Of a stretch of 64,000 nt of DNA, positions 31,407 through 39,175 are shown one piece after another. Source of the stretch: Pseudomonadota bacterium (GTDB taxonomy: Bacteria; Pseudomonadota; Alphaproteobacteria; Azospirillales; Azospirillaceae); contig JAFAFA010000073.1 in NCBI GenBank assembly GCA_023423695.1, positions 124,001-188,000 on the forward strand, in the 5' to 3' direction. Every line of letters begins with the position of its first letter. Position 1 is the stretch's first letter. Both the position numbers and the translations under genes were made by a program. The notes under the pieces were generated by a model. It saw nothing but the letters and a program-made list of their open reading frames with translations, was not told where the DNA came from and did not search any database.

Positions 31407-31981
31407 CGGATATAATTAAGCCTGGTTCTGGGGTCCTATTTATGAAAGTTGGGACCCATGCCCAAGAGGACATTGCCGCTATTATCGCACGTAAACAGCG
31501 TGAAATCGATGAAGCTGGATTTGCAATGTGGGGATATGGAGGGAACACTTGTCATCCACGCAGCATGGTACAGCCATTTGCAGAGGAGTTTAGCTCAAAG
31601 GGTCAGCCAATATATCTTGTCATGCAAGAAATGAATTCGCGGCATTTTGCTGAACCTTTGCCAGCCAAACGTTATTCGCCAGATGGCATAAACTGGATCG
31701 ATGTTCCACGGGGCATCAATGTTCTAGGCTCACGCTTTGCTTTGGTATTAAAGGATCTCCGGCAAGAGAATCACACTCTTCCGCTCACGCGGACCCGAGT
31801 AGCGGTTGGACCCAATCGAGGACGATTGGGCAGCCGCTACATTGTTGGGCAAGCTGACAAAGCTTGTTTGGAGGTAACCGCGGAACAAGAAATGGTAAAC
31901 GATGAAGATCCACGAGAAGTAAAAATTAGCCTAGTGGCTGAGTTGAGAGACCCATTCGCTGTCTTTTTACGAAGCGACTGA
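31403..31981 (+). CDS. Hypothetical cassette protein (coupled to BpsA-like gene)
   Basis: 192 residues. Noticeable segments: LFMKVGTHAQEDIAAIIARK, EAGFAMWGYGGNTCHPRSMV, QPIYLVMQEMNSRHFAEP, RGINVLGSRFALVLKDLRQE and VGPNRGRLGSRYIVGQADKA. No family recognised. The WGYGGNTCHP sequence resembles the FFWGVGNAPA of the protein at 33,708-34,481, and both may share a nucleotide- or ligand-binding loop. Overlap with the upstream gene indicates a two-gene unit. Confidence 0.6.
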   Translation: MTDIIKPGSGVLFMKVGTHAQEDIAAIIARKQREIDEAGFAMWGYGGNTCHPRSMVQPFAEEFSSKGQPIYLVMQEMNSRHFAEPLPAKRYSPDGINWIDVPRGINVLGSRFALVLKDLRQENHTLPLTRTRVAVGPNRGRLGSRYIVGQADKACLEVTAEQEMVNDEDPREVKISLVAELRDPFAVFLRSD

Positions 31982-32641
31982 TAATTCATCCAGCGGAAAC
32001 AATGCACTGGGCGCTGAGGCACGGACATGGCGAATATAACTCGCTAGTCCGTCCTTTGCATTATTTTCGTCAACAGGGGAGCATGACTTGCAAGAGAACA
32101 CCAACGTTAACGTTTTATCAGCATGAATTTCTCTACAAACCTTCTTCTGTAAGTCCTCTGCAGAAAGTCGACTTAAAACTGACATTATTATCTGCTCCAG
32201 ACAAACAACTCTTCCATCGCACAGGCCAGATTTACCAATAGCCTCCAGTACAGGCTCAATGCCGCCAATAGCCCTCTTGTCACCAGTCACCATCATCATG
32301 GCAGTTCTATAAAGAGCTATAGCTAAAATTTGACTTTCTCCACTATCAATGTGCAGATTTTTTTCGAGCGCATGAGTTTCTAACTCGGCTGCAAGCAAAA
32401 TCTCGGCTTCAGTTGGCTCAATATCAGTCAAGCTCGCAAGTAGCTTTTTAAACTCGGAATTAGCAGAAATTTTATCGATAACACGGGATGATCTTTGTAT
32501 TTGCTTCTCAACTATATATCTGGTCACGCCGACCACATTCGCGCCTCCAAAAGCCGATAGGATATCGATTAGTTCTTCAGAAATAGAATAGCAAGAAGCT
32601 TTAATTAATACGTCATTATCGAGAATTACACCATCAGCCAA
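31967..32641 (-). CDS. PIN-domain protein
   Basis: 224 residues. The PIN acid residues are visible: GVILDNDVLIKAS at the start (Asp), TEAEILLAAELE (Glu), DSGESQILAIALYR (Asp) and MVTGDKRAIGG (Asp). PIN domains are metal-dependent RNases, often toxins. It overlaps the ImmA/IrrE-type gene by 8 bp, so the two are co-translated. Its 3' end overlaps the convergent BpsA-associated gene by 15 bp. AT-rich. Confidence 0.78.
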   Translation of the reverse strand: MADGVILDNDVLIKASCYSISEELIDILSAFGGANVVGVTRYIVEKQIQRSSRVIDKISANSEFKKLLASLTDIEPTEAEILLAAELETHALEKNLHIDSGESQILAIALYRTAMMMVTGDKRAIGGIEPVLEAIGKSGLCDGRVVCLEQIIMSVLSRLSAEDLQKKVCREIHADKTLTLVFSCKSCSPVDENNAKDGLASYIRHVRASAPSALFPLDELSVAS

Positions 32642-33629
32642 GGCTTCCTCCCATTATAGCTTGCAAGTAAGCTGCTGAGTCATCATCCATCTCACTCCAG
32701 GACAATTGTCTTGTAGCAACACCATTTATTTCACGCCAAACGGGTTTCTCAACATCGTAAATGTAGCGAAGCGCAGCCATGGCTACGGGCCACTTCCTTG
32801 TGCGGTGCGCAAGGCAAAGCGCTAAGGTCCCTGGTTCAATGTTATGCAATCGCGAAGCTCTAAGTACAGCATCCGCCAACTGTGCGGAGTTAAATTTTTC
32901 AACATCAATCCTTATATCGGGTTCTTCCCTTCCCGTTAATAGCTGTAGTGCGAATTTATCGGCTTCGATTTCATCTTCGTCTTTGGTATTTAACTCTTCT
33001 AAACTTTCGTCATCAAATAGAATAGTGTCATCTCGCAAATGCCCTAAAACGATGTGCCCAATCTCGTGCGCCAAGGTAAATGCAATAGGAGCTGGATACT
33101 GCGCGTCTTTCCCAAGCAAAATACAAAAGCGCTCCCCCGACCGAACCACCATCGCATGCATAGACTTAGCTGGTAAAGGGAACACACGAAGATGTATGAC
33201 AGGCACTCCAAAAGCCCAGCACAGAGCAAGGAGATTTCGCAACTCCACTACAGAGGAGTTCGCCAACAGAAATTTTCTTAACTCCTTAGCGTCTAAGCCT
33301 GACAACCCTATACTATTCTCTGTTGCACGCAATAAATGCTGACCCAGAGCGATGCCAAAGGAAGTAATTGCACCCTTTGCACCATCTGTAACCCCGGAAA
33401 GGTTCTTGTAGCGTGCATTGTCGCGCCAAACAAATTCAACTCTTTCGCCAAGCAGAGGCTTAGGTGATATACCAAGACGCCGAGCAAGAGTAAATCGAAG
33501 TTCTGCACGAGCCGATGCTGATGATGCGGCTTCATCACTCCACCAATTGGGCCAAGCTGCTTCAATAGCTTGGTCACTAAGACCTGCCTTCCTCAATTCC
33601 TTCTTTAATTTTATGCTATCCTTATCCAC
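32634..33629 (-). CDS. ImmA/IrrE-family metallo-endopeptidase
   Basis: 331 residues. The zinc site reads FTLAHEIGHIVLGHLRDD, with the second Glu candidate in DEDEIEADKFALQLLTG about 25 residues later. The N-terminal ~70 residues are helical (KKELRKAGLSDQAIEAAWPN) and lack a clear HTH, and the C-terminus holds a helical MAALRYIYDVEKPVWREING. ImmA-type proteases degrade repressors or antitoxins. Coupled to the PIN gene, it may act as the regulator or antitoxin-releasing factor of a toxin-like pair. Confidence 0.85.
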   Translation of the reverse strand: MDKDSIKLKKELRKAGLSDQAIEAAWPNWWSDEAASSASARAELRFTLARRLGISPKPLLGERVEFVWRDNARYKNLSGVTDGAKGAITSFGIALGQHLLRATENSIGLSGLDAKELRKFLLANSSVVELRNLLALCWAFGVPVIHLRVFPLPAKSMHAMVVRSGERFCILLGKDAQYPAPIAFTLAHEIGHIVLGHLRDDTILFDDESLEELNTKDEDEIEADKFALQLLTGREEPDIRIDVEKFNSAQLADAVLRASRLHNIEPGTLALCLAHRTRKWPVAMAALRYIYDVEKPVWREINGVATRQLSWSEMDDDSAAYLQAIMGGSLG

Positions 33630-33707
33630 AGTCAGATCTTCGCTCCTTTTTAAATGAACACCTAGCGAAAGGTTATTACCGAGAGATGATAAAAGGTTGT
33701 CGTAAGT

Positions 33708-34481
33708 CTAAAGCAGAAGAGGCTGCTTGTTAGGGATACAAGGCGATCGTCCCTGCCTCCTACGTACATTATGAACGAATTCCTCCCAATTCGCGAGGGT
33801 CAAAGTGGCGATTTTTTCCTGGAAATCCTGTCGATCCGGGCCACTAATTTCAATCGGATCAAGCAACTTAACCCAGTAACTTCCAGTCAGAGTAGCTCGA
33901 AGATTAATACGATAATCTGACAATGTTTTACTCTCCGCGCTGAGTTTTAAAAGAGCAGTAACTTGTGAGTTCCCAATGGGCGCACCATTTCCCCCATAGT
34001 TTCTGTACGAGTCCGGAGAAAAATGGCCGTAATCGCTTAAAACAAGAGGGTTTTCAGAATAACACATTAGAGCATAATGATGAGTTTTTGCCTCTCCGGA
34101 AGCCCGACCTCGACTAGAAACAAATACACTGCCCGGTATATTCTTAATAGCTCCATGGATATCAATATATTTATTCCAAACGAAGATCTGAGATGGAGCA
34201 ACATCTGCTATCTTTGGCTTAGTCTTCATTTTTGAAAAAACGACATCAACCCGTTTATTAGTACGAGCCAATATTGAACATGCGCGGGCAGGGGCATTGC
34301 CAACTCCCCAGAAGAATAACCCGTTACCTAGTTTGCGTTCAATTTCCTTCCGTTCAACGATTGCCTCAAGAGGTTGCCCAGCCTCAGTCTGCATTCTCGA
34401 CCATACGAGAACGTCAGATAAATCTCGCTCCATACAGCCTGATGAATTAACCATCGGACAAGGCGGGCTTTGCATGTTCAT
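33708..34481 (-). CDS. Hypothetical cassette protein
   Basis: 257 residues from MNMQSPPCPMVNSSGCMERD; GGGAGGTCGT fixes this start over an upstream ATG. Segments of note: RKLGNGLFFWGVGNAPARAC, KRVDVVFSKMKTKPKIADVA, PSQIFVWNKYIDIHG, SVFVSSRGRASGEAKTHHYA and ALMCYSENPLVLSDYGHF, ending RRQGRSPC. I do not recognise a known family. The WGVGN motif and its place beside the PIN/ImmA pair suggest that it belongs to the same cassette. AT-rich. Confidence 0.6.
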   Translation of the reverse strand: MNMQSPPCPMVNSSGCMERDLSDVLVWSRMQTEAGQPLEAIVERKEIERKLGNGLFFWGVGNAPARACSILARTNKRVDVVFSKMKTKPKIADVAPSQIFVWNKYIDIHGAIKNIPGSVFVSSRGRASGEAKTHHYALMCYSENPLVLSDYGHFSPDSYRNYGGNGAPIGNSQVTALLKLSAESKTLSDYRINLRATLTGSYWVKLLDPIEISGPDRQDFQEKIATLTLANWEEFVHNVRRRQGRSPCIPNKQPLLL

Positions 34482-34666
34482 ACGACCTCCCACTTCAGAG
34501 GGTTCGTATAAGCTTTTAGAACGCCCACCGCAACGTGGGCGCAAATCGTGAGACAGCGGTCTCAGGGCAACGTCTCCCTCAGCAACGGCTTCAGCATGAG
34601 CTAGACGACCGAGGTTGGGTCGATGCTCATTGATATCAATGCAGCCGATCAGCTTGCGGCGCGAAA

Positions 34667-35506
34667 TCAGCTCGCGTTGTGAAGATCGACCACGTACTGG
34701 ACCAAGTCCGCTGTAGCGTCGTCGTTATGCATGCCCGCCAGCACTACCCAATCTTGACCGTCATCCGCACGGACCAGGATCGAGCAACGGTCGCCCGGGT
34801 TCACAGACCATGGACGACTGATAGCTCCCTTCAACGGCGAGACTTTGAGTTCCGCACCCAGCTCCGGCAGCGTGGGTGTGGCCACGGGTAAGGTCTCGAC
34901 GTCGATAAATGTAGGCAAGTTGCTAGATCGAGGAAGAGAAAGAGGCGCTTCTAGCTGACTGGAACTGGTCGCCGTTCGGACGTCCGCCACGGCTCCAATC
35001 GCCCATGCAGCATGATCCTCCGCCTCCGCTATGTCGGCGAGCGGCTCAATCCGACCAAGCTTCGGGACCCTCGGCTCTGCCTGCCTCGGCAGAGGCTTCA
35101 GCGTCATAACTTCAGCCCGCGTGATATTCGGTCGGATCACTCCCTGTTCCAGCGCCTCCCGCCGCGTCTCCTCCGGCAGCGTCGCGATGGCATAGAGGGT
35201 GCTCATCGCTTCAGGCAGTCGGTCCAGCGGCACCTTGCCATCATCCACAAAGGCGGCGATTTCGCGCAGCTTACGGGCGGTCGAAGTGCTGAACGGAAGG
35301 TCGTTCGTCACCATCGCCTCGTATTCGCCGTGCGGCAGAGCGTCCTTGGCCTCGTTCAGGCGGCGGCCCACTGCCACGGTGGCCTCCAGCGCGTTGGTCC
35401 ATTCCCGGCGGATGTCGGCGGCGAACTCGGCGCGGGTGGTCAGGGTGCGCGGCTTGGCCAGCATGGACAGGCGGGCATTCCCCAGGCTGCGGGCGGTCGG
35501 TGCCAT
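34667..35506 (-). CDS. DUF3102-like protein
   Basis: 279 residues. The DUF3102 domain is visible: LTTRAEFAADIRREWTNALE, ATVAVGRRLNEAKDALPHGE, then LPFSTSTARKLREIAAFVDD (residues ~15-90). The C-terminal half is low-complexity until DRCSILVRADDGQDWVVLAG. Related domains occur in plasmid and phage proteins of unknown role, often beside parA. It starts 2 bp after parA. A degenerate copy lies at 29,381. Confidence 0.75.
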   Translation of the reverse strand: MAPTARSLGNARLSMLAKPRTLTTRAEFAADIRREWTNALEATVAVGRRLNEAKDALPHGEYEAMVTNDLPFSTSTARKLREIAAFVDDGKVPLDRLPEAMSTLYAIATLPEETRREALEQGVIRPNITRAEVMTLKPLPRQAEPRVPKLGRIEPLADIAEAEDHAAWAIGAVADVRTATSSSQLEAPLSLPRSSNLPTFIDVETLPVATPTLPELGAELKVSPLKGAISRPWSVNPGDRCSILVRADDGQDWVVLAGMHNDDATADLVQYVVDLHNAS

Positions 35507-35508
35507 CG

Positions 35509-36129
35509 TCAGACTCCCATCTCAGCGGAAAGGTAGACCCACAGGTCGCGGAACAGCGGGCCGGTACGGGTGCCGCTGATCTCGGCCGTGCCCAGGCCCG
35601 CCATGAAGCTGCGTGGCACCTCCTGAAGCAGCGGGATCTCCACCGGCGCCGGCGTGCCCATGCCGGCGACGACGGCGCGTGCGTCCACCGTCTCACGCAG
35701 GCGCGGCTGGACCTGACTCAACAGGAGCCACATCGGCCGGCGCCGGCCGCGCAGATAGGGCAGCATGGCTTGCATGCTGACCAAATCTTCCGGGCCCGGC
35801 CGCACCGGCACCAGCACCAGGTCGGCCGCGTCGAACAGCAACGCGGTCGATTCGGGGAAGAACTCCACCGCAGTTGGCGTGTCGATCACCAGCAGGTCGA
35901 GGCCCTGCGGCGTCGGCCGCTCCGTCACCTCGCCCAGCACACGCTGCTCGCCGGCGATCGGCGCGACGTCGGCCGGGCGCAGGTTGTGCCAGTGCGTCAG
36001 GCTGCCCTGCGGATCCGTGTCCAGCGTCCCCACCCGCAGCCCGGCCGTCGCGGCCGCCACCGCCAGATTGCGAACGGTCGCCGTTTTCGGCCCGCCGCCC
36101 TTTCCCTGCACCACCAGGATTGTCTTCAT
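35509..36129 (-). CDS. parA: ParA-family ATPase with altered P-loop
   Basis: 206 residues, the compact ParA type. The deviant Walker A reads KGGGPKTAT instead of KGGxGKTT: the conserved Gly before the second Lys is Pro. Other motifs are normal: TLDTDPQGSLTHW (A'), LLVIDTPTAVEFF (Walker B) and the DLVLVPVRPGPEDLVSMQAM region. ParA positions replicons by ATP cycling; the Pro may weaken nucleotide handling. A 24-bp palindrome lies 12 bp upstream. No ParB gene is recognised; the DUF3102 protein that follows could be its partner. Confidence 0.82.
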   Translation of the reverse strand: MKTILVVQGKGGGPKTATVRNLAVAAATAGLRVGTLDTDPQGSLTHWHNLRPADVAPIAGEQRVLGEVTERPTPQGLDLLVIDTPTAVEFFPESTALLFDAADLVLVPVRPGPEDLVSMQAMLPYLRGRRRPMWLLLSQVQPRLRETVDARAVVAGMGTPAPVEIPLLQEVPRSFMAGLGTAEISGTRTGPLFRDLWVYLSAEMGV

Positions 36130-36140
36130 GTCCAGCCCCC

Positions 36141-36164
36141 AAAGCGTTCACGCGTGAACGCTTT
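36141..36164. promoter_or_regulatory. 24-bp perfect palindrome before parA (candidate operator/centromere)
   Basis: Core GTTCACGCGTGAAC with AAAGC arms, ending 12 bp before the parA start. A near-identical palindrome is at 22,645-22,668. Direct contact with the parA promoter suggests an autoregulatory operator or a parS-like site. Confidence 0.75.
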
Positions 36165-36231
36165 CCCGTTTCTCCACGCCGCCGATCCGCACTGTCGGCG
36201 GAACGGCGACACCCGATTCGTTGCCGCCGCT

Positions 36232-36483
36232 TCAGCGGTCGGCCTTGCCCTGTTCCCGCCGCTGGTGGGCATGGAAGAGACGCATCAACTCAGCCGTGGT
36301 CAGCAGCTTGCCGTCCACCAGATGCAGCGCGCCGTTCCGGTAGACCCGCAGCCCGGCCGCGCGAAGCGCTTCCACAGCGCGGTACACGGCAGGCTCCTCC
36401 GGTTGGACCTGCACCGGCCGGCGTCGCGCGGTGCGCGGTGGCACGCCCAGATCCAGGGGCAGTTGATGGCCGGCCCGGCTCAT
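36232..36483 (-). CDS. Small hypothetical phage protein
   Basis: 83 residues from MSRAGHQLPLDLGVPPRTAR. A basic N-terminal third is followed by VYRAVEALRAAGLRVYRNGA and LHLVDGKLLTTAELMRLFHA, which look like a short winged-helix-type DNA-binding segment. It lies between the initiator and parA genes on the same strand. No family recognised. Confidence 0.55.
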   Translation of the reverse strand: MSRAGHQLPLDLGVPPRTARRRPVQVQPEEPAVYRAVEALRAAGLRVYRNGALHLVDGKLLTTAELMRLFHAHQRREQGKADR

Positions 36484-36596
36484 GACCGCACCCCCCGCCG
36501 CAGCGCGCCGTTGTTTCCGCTGCCCTCTCCGACCGAAGCGCCCATCCCTACCCCCTCCCCCACCAAGCGCGAGCTGCTGCACCATGCGGCCCTTTC

Positions 36597-37781
36597 TCAA
36601 GCGGCCACGGTGCCCGCCCCGCCGCCCTGAAGCTGCTGCTGAAGAGCCTGGATCAGCGTCGGCACAATCGACGGCAGCACGTCGCGCACGGCCTGCTGGG
36701 CGGCCAGCTGGACCGCCTGCGCCAGATCCGGCGGCAGCCCACCAGCCGGCGCGACGCCGCCCTGGTCCGCCCGGTCGAGCGCCCAGCCCAGCCACTTCCC
36801 CAGTTCCTCCGGCGTCGGCCGGTAGCCGTCGCGCAGCCGCTCTTTCTGCGCATCCTCCAGCCACTCGACCGCCAAGGCCGCGCGCTGGGTGTCGCCCAGA
36901 ATCTCGGCCGCCCTCTGCACGATTCTCGGCTGCCAGCCACGATTCCGCTCCGCCCCCGGATAGCCTTGGGGTTCATCCGCCGCAGAACGTCCGCCGGAAA
37001 TCGGAAGGGGAAGGTGACGCTGGCGACGGTCGGGATTCTGGCCTGTCGCAGTTTTCACCGCCCGCGCCCCTCTATTTCTATTATTTAGATCTATTTCGGG
37101 CGGCAGAGCTGCGCCGCAGTTGCCGGCTGAATTGCCGCAGTTTTTGGACGCCAGCGCCGCAGTTTCTCCGTCGCCGTCCGAAAACGCGCCGCAGTTTTGC
37201 CCGGATACTGCGGCATCGGCGCCGCTGTTCTGCACGCTGCCGCTCAGGATGCCGCTGTTTGCACCCGATACTGCGGCTGCCATGCCGCTGTTTCGGCCGC
37301 CCTCTCCCACCCCGTGCCACCCATCCGCCGCAGTATCGCCGCTGAACCGGGCGGCAACGGCGGCATAGGTGCCGCCGTTTGCCACGGCGAACAGATCATC
37401 AGGCAAGCCATAGGCTTCGGCGATGCCGCAGTTTCCCAGTTGGACGGCGGTCGCCCCCAGCCACTGTTTGCTGAAGCGGTAGCGGGTGGAGCGGGCCCGC
37501 CCGCCGCCCTTTCGGTCCACCTCGATGATGCCGGCGCCCAGCAGCCAGGACAGGCCTCGCTGAACGGTGCGGCGGTCACACTGCATGGCACGAGCCAGCT
37601 TGTCGGCGCCGATCCACGCCACCAACTCGCCGCAGCGGACAAAGATCGACTCGTCGCTGCGTCTGACCAGCAGCAGCGCCAGCACCCGGCGCTTGTCGGT
37701 CAGGCCGGGCGCCAAGCCCAGTGCGTCCTGGAATAGCTCGCGCAGCAGATAGAAGGGGGAACGCTTGTCCGCCTGGATCAT
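36597..37781 (-). CDS. Replication initiator-like protein (lambda O-like layout)
   Basis: 394 residues from MIQADKRSPFYLLRELFQDA. The N-terminal ~110 residues form a winged-helix DNA-binding domain: LALLLVRRSDESIFVRCGEL, GADKLARAMQCDRRTVQRGL and SWLLGAGIIEVDRKGG. The middle (~120-230) is Gly/Ser/Asn-rich (NSG, NCG, AVSG) because the gene contains iteron-like repeats there. The C-terminal ~120 residues are helical (RAAEILGDTQRAALAVEWLE) and may bind a helicase. Domain plan and origin-in-gene layout recall lambda O. Its ATG overlaps the stop of the gene before it (ATGA). Confidence 0.75.
   Translation of the reverse strand: MIQADKRSPFYLLRELFQDALGLAPGLTDKRRVLALLLVRRSDESIFVRCGELVAWIGADKLARAMQCDRRTVQRGLSWLLGAGIIEVDRKGGGRARSTRYRFSKQWLGATAVQLGNCGIAEAYGLPDDLFAVANGGTYAAVAARFSGDTAADGWHGVGEGGRNSGMAAAVSGANSGILSGSVQNSGADAAVSGQNCGAFSDGDGETAALASKNCGNSAGNCGAALPPEIDLNNRNRGARAVKTATGQNPDRRQRHLPLPISGGRSAADEPQGYPGAERNRGWQPRIVQRAAEILGDTQRAALAVEWLEDAQKERLRDGYRPTPEELGKWLGWALDRADQGGVAPAGGLPPDLAQAVQLAAQQAVRDVLPSIVPTLIQALQQQLQGGGAGTVAA
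37071..37434. other. Iteron array with AT-rich stretch: candidate origin of replication
   Basis: GCCGCAGTTT-like 10-mers (variants with ctg for cag) start at 37113, 37134, 37156, 37188, 37221, 37251, 37284, 37327, 37371 and 37425. The spacings (21, 22, 32, 33, 30, 33, 43, 44, 54) cluster near multiples of about 10.8 bp. The repeat is read in different frames (NCG or TAA), so the DNA is conserved rather than the protein. A 27-bp AT-rich stretch (37,071-37,097) borders it. Inverted copies lie at 37,205 and 37,268 and a further direct copy at 37,813. Confidence 0.75.
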
Positions 37782-38221
37782 GCCGCCCCCACTGTGTGAG
37801 GGGATGCGACCTGCCGCAGTTTCCAACCGTGCCGAGGCGAGCATAACAGCGGCACCGGCACAGCGCGGTCGAGGCGGATCGGTGCGGCGGTGGCCCTCAT
37901 GGTCGCAAACCCATACTTCCGTGCGCCATTCCGGCCTATCTGGCTAACTTCCATGAACGGCATGACGCACCTAATTTTCGTTGGTCGAAGACGGCAATGG
38001 GCTCGCACAGCAACAGCCGTGCAGAGCGCACCCTGTTTGACATCAGCAGCAGACTCCGGGGCGGTCGCAGCCACGACCGCTCCGACTGCCGGCGGCCCCC
38101 GCACGGCAGCGTGGCGCCGCTTGGCGCGGTGGAACTGCACCGCCAATGTGGCATAGCCCCCGGCGATGCAGATAGATCTCGGATCCTTTCGCAGGCGGAA
38201 CGGTCGCCCGCGGGCGGTCAT
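37778..38221 (-). CDS. Hypothetical basic protein upstream of the initiator
   Basis: 147 residues: MTARGRPFRLRKDPRSICIA, GYATLAVQFHRAKRRHAAVR, then PAVGAVVAATAPESAADVKQ and a basic end. ATGA overlaps on both sides (with the 38,218 gene and with the initiator) support it as real, since neither would be expected by chance. An iteron copy lies within it. No family recognised; composition suggests DNA binding. Confidence 0.5.
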   Translation of the reverse strand: MTARGRPFRLRKDPRSICIAGGYATLAVQFHRAKRRHAAVRGPPAVGAVVAATAPESAADVKQGALCTAVAVRAHCRLRPTKIRCVMPFMEVSQIGRNGARKYGFATMRATAAPIRLDRAVPVPLLCSPRHGWKLRQVASPHTVGAA

Positions 38222-38484
38222 TCTCGCCCTCGTGTGGTCGCGTCAGCGGTGGGCGTCCGCAGCGATGCGAGAGTATGCAGACGCGCCGTCCCACGGCGTA
38301 GAAGCGCCGCCAGTTCGACCGCTTCCATCTCGTCCAACTCGGCCAGCGAACGCGCGTTGCAGAGCGTCCGCACCACCTTGTCGACGGTCGCCCACTTCAC
38401 CGCTGCCGCTGCCTCGAAGGCCGGCCACGCATCAAGGACGGTGCGCTGGGCGGGGGTAAGGCTGGCGCGATCAAGCTCGGCCAT
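38218..38484 (-). CDS. Small helical phage protein
   Basis: 88 residues from MAELDRASLTPAQRTVLDAW. Helices: FEAAAAVKWATVDKVVRTLC, SLAELDEMEAVELAALLRRG. It is first in a chain of three ATGA-coupled genes leading to the initiator, so it is probably early-expressed. No family recognised. Confidence 0.6.
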   Translation of the reverse strand: MAELDRASLTPAQRTVLDAWPAFEAAAAVKWATVDKVVRTLCNARSLAELDEMEAVELAALLRRGTARLHTLASLRTPTADATTRGRE

Positions 38485-38797
38485 CACGTCGCCCCTGGAA
38501 CAGAGTTGCGGCCGGCGCCGGCTGGAAATGGCGCCGGCCGCGATCGCATCCCGGCCACGGACAAGGGAAGACCGGGAGCGAACCGATGGCCAATGCGGAA
38601 GGGGACCGCATGGGTTGGAAGGAAGACGAACTCGGGAGGCCCCTGATTGACCGAAGGGACCGGTCAGCACCTAAGGTCTCTGGCGTCTCAGCCAATCGCA
38701 TTCCATGAGCTTGGCTGTTGCGTAGAGCGCGGAATACGAGCGATGCTTCCCCAATAAACAACTGGTGATCTTTGCGCATGAGCATACGTTTCCCCGG
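38485..38797. other. Region without a supported gene
   Basis: About 310 bp between cro and the early operon. A 104-codon minus-strand frame ending at 38,471 has no protein-like sequence and no ribosome site. It probably contains the early promoter and leader. Confidence 0.45.
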
Positions 38798-39070
38798 CTA
38801 CCCGTTGATCGACAGCGCAGGAAGAGCGCGTGAACGCCGCACTCGCGGTCCTTTGGATGGTTGAGCGGTTTCAAGCGCCTCTCGAGTGATGCCATGAAGG
38901 CCAAGGCGAGAAGCTGCACGCGCGACAATCCCCCAGTAACGCGGTGGAATTCCGTTCCTCCGCCACTTGTAGACGGCTTCACGATCAACAGGGCTGCCTT
39001 CGGCCTCCAAGGCCGCTGCCATGTTCGTGCCGCCACCGAAAGCGGATATGACATGATCGTGCGTGAGCAT
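38798..39070 (-). CDS. Cro-like HTH regulator
   Basis: 90 residues from MLTHDHVISAFGGGTNMAAA. A short helix-turn-helix of the Cro/carph-isopro style (VISAFGGGTNMAAALEAEGS, REAVYKWRRNGIPPRYWGIV) covers the first 50 residues and is followed by a helical SRLGLHGITREALETAQ. It diverges from the cI-like gene across a shared operator, the arrangement of a lambdoid switch. Confidence 0.75.
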   Translation of the reverse strand: MLTHDHVISAFGGGTNMAAALEAEGSPVDREAVYKWRRNGIPPRYWGIVARAASRLGLHGITREALETAQPSKGPRVRRSRALPALSING

Positions 39071-39079
39071 GCACAGACA

Positions 39080-39098
39080 GTCCGAAAATATTTCGGAC
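39080..39098. promoter_or_regulatory. cI-type operator between the switch genes
   Basis: GTCCGAAAATATTTCGGAC, near-palindromic (8 of 9 paired). A half-site (TTCGGACA) lies at 39,114. The same motif recurs at 39,655 and 39,698, linking the switch to the integrase operon. Confidence 0.82.
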
Positions 39099-39175
39099 AA
39101 GTCAACGGGAATTCTTCGGACAAAGTTCCCGCTAATGTCGGGGATGATTCCATCTCACTGTTGGAATCGGAATCT

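Noticed and set aside
37100..37440. Short repeats as a CRISPR array
   Set aside because: Repeats are only 10 bp, lie inside a coding gene, and have spacings tied to helical turns; no cas genes.
38471..38785. 104-codon minus-strand frame between cro and the early operon
   Set aside because: No ribosome site, mixed low-complexity sequence and no coupling to neighbours.
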